Assembly (NCBI GenBank): GCA_010015655.1
Contig: ML976673.1
Span: 642,435 to 689,651, forward strand
DNA from: Bimuria novae-zelandiae CBS 107.79
Lineage: Eukaryota > Ascomycota > Dothideomycetes > Pleosporales > Didymosphaeriaceae
Reading direction: 5' to 3'
DNA length: 47,217 bases
Positions 44,923-47,217 of the stretch are shown here, one piece after another. How positions within the stretch are numbered: position 1 is the first letter of the stretch; each line of letters opens with the position of its first letter. The notes beneath the pieces were generated by a model. That model saw only the letters and a program-made list of their open reading frames with translations, had not been told where the DNA came from and did no database searches. A program made the position numbers and the translations under genes.

Positions 44923-46497
44923 TCACTTAATCGCTACTTTCATTACCTTAACGTAGTCTTCTTGCTCGTCCGCTGGCTGCTGCGTGATTATCCAACTAAA
45001 GAAGTCCTTTATAGTGTCCCTAGTATCCTCACGCCCTGCACCAGTTACTGAACTTGACGATCGTGCAGGGACAGTCCGCTGAGCGCTCGGTGTAACCGTA
45101 GGAAGAGGATGAGGTAGTGTAGCAGGCGGTAGTTGACCTAGTGGAGGCAGAACACCAGGAGCGTGCTGGTGAGCGCATGGCCATTGACCCACGCCAAACG
45201 GGACTTGGTTACGGCGTAAGTCACGATCCAGCCTGCGCTGCTCCCTCCTCTCCTCGCGGTCCTCGTCTTCTTCCTCCATCCGCCGCATCTGAGACTCGAC
45301 TCTCCGCAGCTCCATATCCTTGCGCAAGCGCTTTAGCTTCTCCTCCTCAGAGTCTGACGTTGATGACTTCCTCTTGCCCTTGCCTTTGCGTGTGTGGCGA
45401 TCCACCCGGAGTTTATTACCTGTACAGCGACGCCAGTAGTCGACAAGCTGGTGAGGCGGAAACTCGACACTAACACCACTCTGGCCTTCAATCTTGCGCC
45501 TAGCCCAAGTCTCGCTATCAACAGGGCGGATTTCGAAATGCTCACGAGTCGTAGGATTAGCCTAGCACTAATAGCCATAGTTATTATAGAGAGGCTCGTT
45601 ACAAATCTAGCGATTATAAAGGTAGTTAATAAAATTAGTAGTAAAGAAGACGGCCTTTGCCTGCTCTTATTATCTTGCTTCCTTTAAGAGCCTTAAGGTC
45701 CTACTATTAACAACAGCAGGAGATTCTAGCCTATTAAAAGATAGCTTATTAATAGAGCGATTGCGTGGGAAGGCCTTCTAAAGGGCGATAGCCTTAACTT
45801 ACACCTCTACTCTAAATTCTATGCAATTAACTCTCTTAAACAAGCGTATATAATAATTTATAACTTTAAGTAAGTGCTCGCTAGTAGAAATACTAAAATT
45901 ATTAAGTAAAACGCTCTTCTAGGTTCCCTTTAGCACTACGCAAAATATAATAGCCTAGCTAATAACGTAGTGCTCTTTACCTTTAAGCTTTAACGCTAGA
46001 TTACTAATTAAGGCCTCTATTTTATCCTTTATCTAATAGCTAAGAGACTAAGAGCAGTAACTACTATCTACGTCCTTAACTTTGCTAAACTTGTTAACTC
46101 GTAGATTGTACTTAAACTCCATTTCGTACATGGGCTCTTCGGGCACCGGCGACGACTGAGGCAGAGCCGGGAGCTCTGGCGGCGTAGACGTCAGATCTAG
46201 AACTTCAACTTCGGCGGCCTCTGGCTCTGGTGAGCTAATTGGGGCGGCAGCAGGCTGTTCTGGCGGGTTTCTTGACGGTTCATTTAGGGGCTTCTTCGAC
46301 TGCTTTGGCGCCCTCCTACGACCACTCTCCGCGGCTTTTGGCGGTGGTTTTTTGGCAGCTGAGCCGTCAGTGACGACGTGGGTGATAGGTGTACGCCAAC
46401 GGACTCGCAACTCACGCGCTGCCTTCTGTGTGGGCCTTCTAGCAGTACCAGCTTTGCTACGAGTAGTTGCGCCGGTTCGGGCGGCTGGGGGGACCAT
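44923..46497 (-). pseudogene. Companion ORF of the Tc1-like element, function unknown
   Basis: The two open - strand pieces (46497-46048 and 45405-44923) are in the same frame, and the stretch between them is also coherent in that frame, broken only by about 11 TAA/TAG codons. The whole is 525 codons including a natural TGA at 44925-44923. Residues 1-95 are basic and Pro/Ala-rich. Residues 97-103 (VEVLDLT) followed by STPPE resemble a SUMO-interacting motif. The middle (about 125-340) looks globular. Residues ~365-430 form a strongly charged coiled-coil candidate (KGKGKRKSST, SDSEEEKLKRLRKD, REERREQRRLDRDLRR). A Pro-rich linker and a short hydrophobic/acidic tail (IKDFFSWIITQQPADEQED) finish it. 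It has no DDE or helicase motif that I recognise. It starts just inside the right inverted repeat. Confidence 0.72.
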
Positions 46498-46512
46498 TAC
46501 GACTCAGATTTG

Positions 46513-46707
46513 CAAACTACAACACCAAAAAAAGTCAGTATACGCGTTTTATATGCCACTCTATAGCCTTAACAAAACCTTAACACTATATAGGGCATAC
46601 GTGGGCTGTCGACGCGGTACATCCACGATTTCCGAGCTCCCATACAAAATTGAATGGGCGCGTTGAAGTTGCCATTGCGCGCCAAGACTTTCGCGGATTT
46701 CTGCATA
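46513..46707 (-). repeat. Right long terminal inverted repeat with embedded TATA box
   Basis: Partner of 43355-43540. On the - strand TATAAA is at 46553-46548, about 56 bp before the companion ORF start (46497). The short ORFs on both strands here are frames through the repeat. Confidence 0.85.
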
Positions 46708-46709
46708 TA

Positions 46710-47217
46710 CGTGGACGCAGGTAACCCGACCACGCTAAAAGCTCGCTTAATTTTTTTTGCTAAGCCGACCACACCAAAGCTTTCCCCACCAACCTCTTCT
46801 TAACACCACCACACCCAGCACAAAACGGCTTTACAACATCTCCAAATGTCCAAATCACTGCAAAAATCAAGCGTACATAATTCCATTTGCTATATAATTG
46901 TGCTAATTGCTTCGCAGCCTGCCTATGTTCAATACCTGGCGCTTGGTAGGCTGCCTGAGGGCTGCCCTGCCTTGAACGTAAGGCAGCCTGTTCTCAACTT
47001 GTTCTGAGCTTGTTCTGAGCTTGTTCTGAACCTATTATCGTAACACGCAGGACAGCGAACAGCTCTACCTAGGCGAGACCAGGTGCAGGGTTGAAATGGG
47101 TGGAGAGCTCTGTGGAGTAAGTCAAAACCCGTTCCCAACCTGTTCCGTACACATTCCTCAGGATCCGCTAGTAGACTAACGTTATCTCAACCTGTTCAGA
47201 AGCCGTTCCTCGAGACC
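46710..47217. repeat. Non-coding right flank with degenerate short repeats
   Basis: No gene seen. An 11-bp unit (CTTGTTCTGAG) occurs in tandem near 46998-47032 in three near-perfect copies. Related CCTGTTC/CCGTTCC motifs recur near 47130-47150 and 47190-47210. CCGACCAC occurs twice near 46728 and 46767, recalling the inner repeats of pogo-type termini. The - strand frame at 46929-47138 runs through these repeats and is not convincing. Confidence 0.45.

Larger units (their letters stand above)
43355..46707 (+). mobile_element. Tc1/mariner-like DNA transposon with two convergent genes and long inverted repeats
   Basis: Inverted repeats of about 190 bp (43355-43540 and 46513-46707) begin TATGCAGAAATCC and are bordered by TA on both sides (43353-43354, 46708-46709). 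The 3353-bp element encodes a DDE transposase on the + strand and a 524-codon companion ORF on the - strand. RIP damage is patchy: the gene ends and repeats are nearly clean, while 43790-44440 and 45560-46050 are heavily hit. Confidence 0.88.

Overview
This window looks like a repeat-rich stretch of a filamentous ascomycete (Pezizomycotina) chromosome. The evidence is short fungal spliceosomal introns of 50-85 nt, fungal Ty3/gypsy, Ty1/copia, pogo/Fot1, Tc1/mariner-like and piggyBac-like elements, and a heavy repeat-induced point mutation (RIP) signature. In most repeat DNA CpA and TpG have become TpA while CpG survives. Former Gln (CAA/CAG), Arg (CGA) and Trp (TGG) codons read as stops, and several catalytic Asp codons read as Asn. 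Only two genes look intact.

Layout. 1-6294 is a Ty3/gypsy chromovirus (Gypsy-1, + strand) with a partial 5' LTR and a complete 3' LTR. It abuts Copia-1 (6295-11488, + strand), which carries a complete pogo/Fot1 element at 6762-8556. At 11489-18701 lies Gypsy-2 (- strand, 386-bp LTRs), which has an extra, intron-containing ORF on the opposite strand beyond pol. The next element, Gypsy-3 (- strand), is split into three blocks (18702-21522, 26957-28854, 34720-36863) by two copia elements with exact 5-bp target duplications: Copia-2 (21523-26951, - strand, ATACT; an inverted relative of Copia-1) and Copia-3 (28855-34714, + strand, CCCTT). A piggyBac-like relic follows at about 36870-38465.

The gene island spans about 38590-43300. 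It holds a four-exon 14-TM-type MFS efflux transporter (38893-40742, - strand) and a four-exon Old Yellow Enzyme family flavin oxidoreductase (41560-43036, + strand), transcribed divergently from a shared 817-bp intergenic region. Transporter next to flavin reductase suggests detoxification or a small metabolite locus, but no biosynthetic backbone gene is present.

To the right, 43355-46707 is a Tc1/mariner-like DNA transposon with inverted repeats of about 190 bp that run almost to the start codons of two convergent genes. One is a dead DDE transposase (43550-44668, + strand). The other is a 524-codon companion ORF of unknown function (44923-46497, - strand). This two-gene element and the antisense accessory ORF of Gypsy-2 are the most likely under-described systems here. 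The last 500 bases are non-coding with degenerate short repeats.
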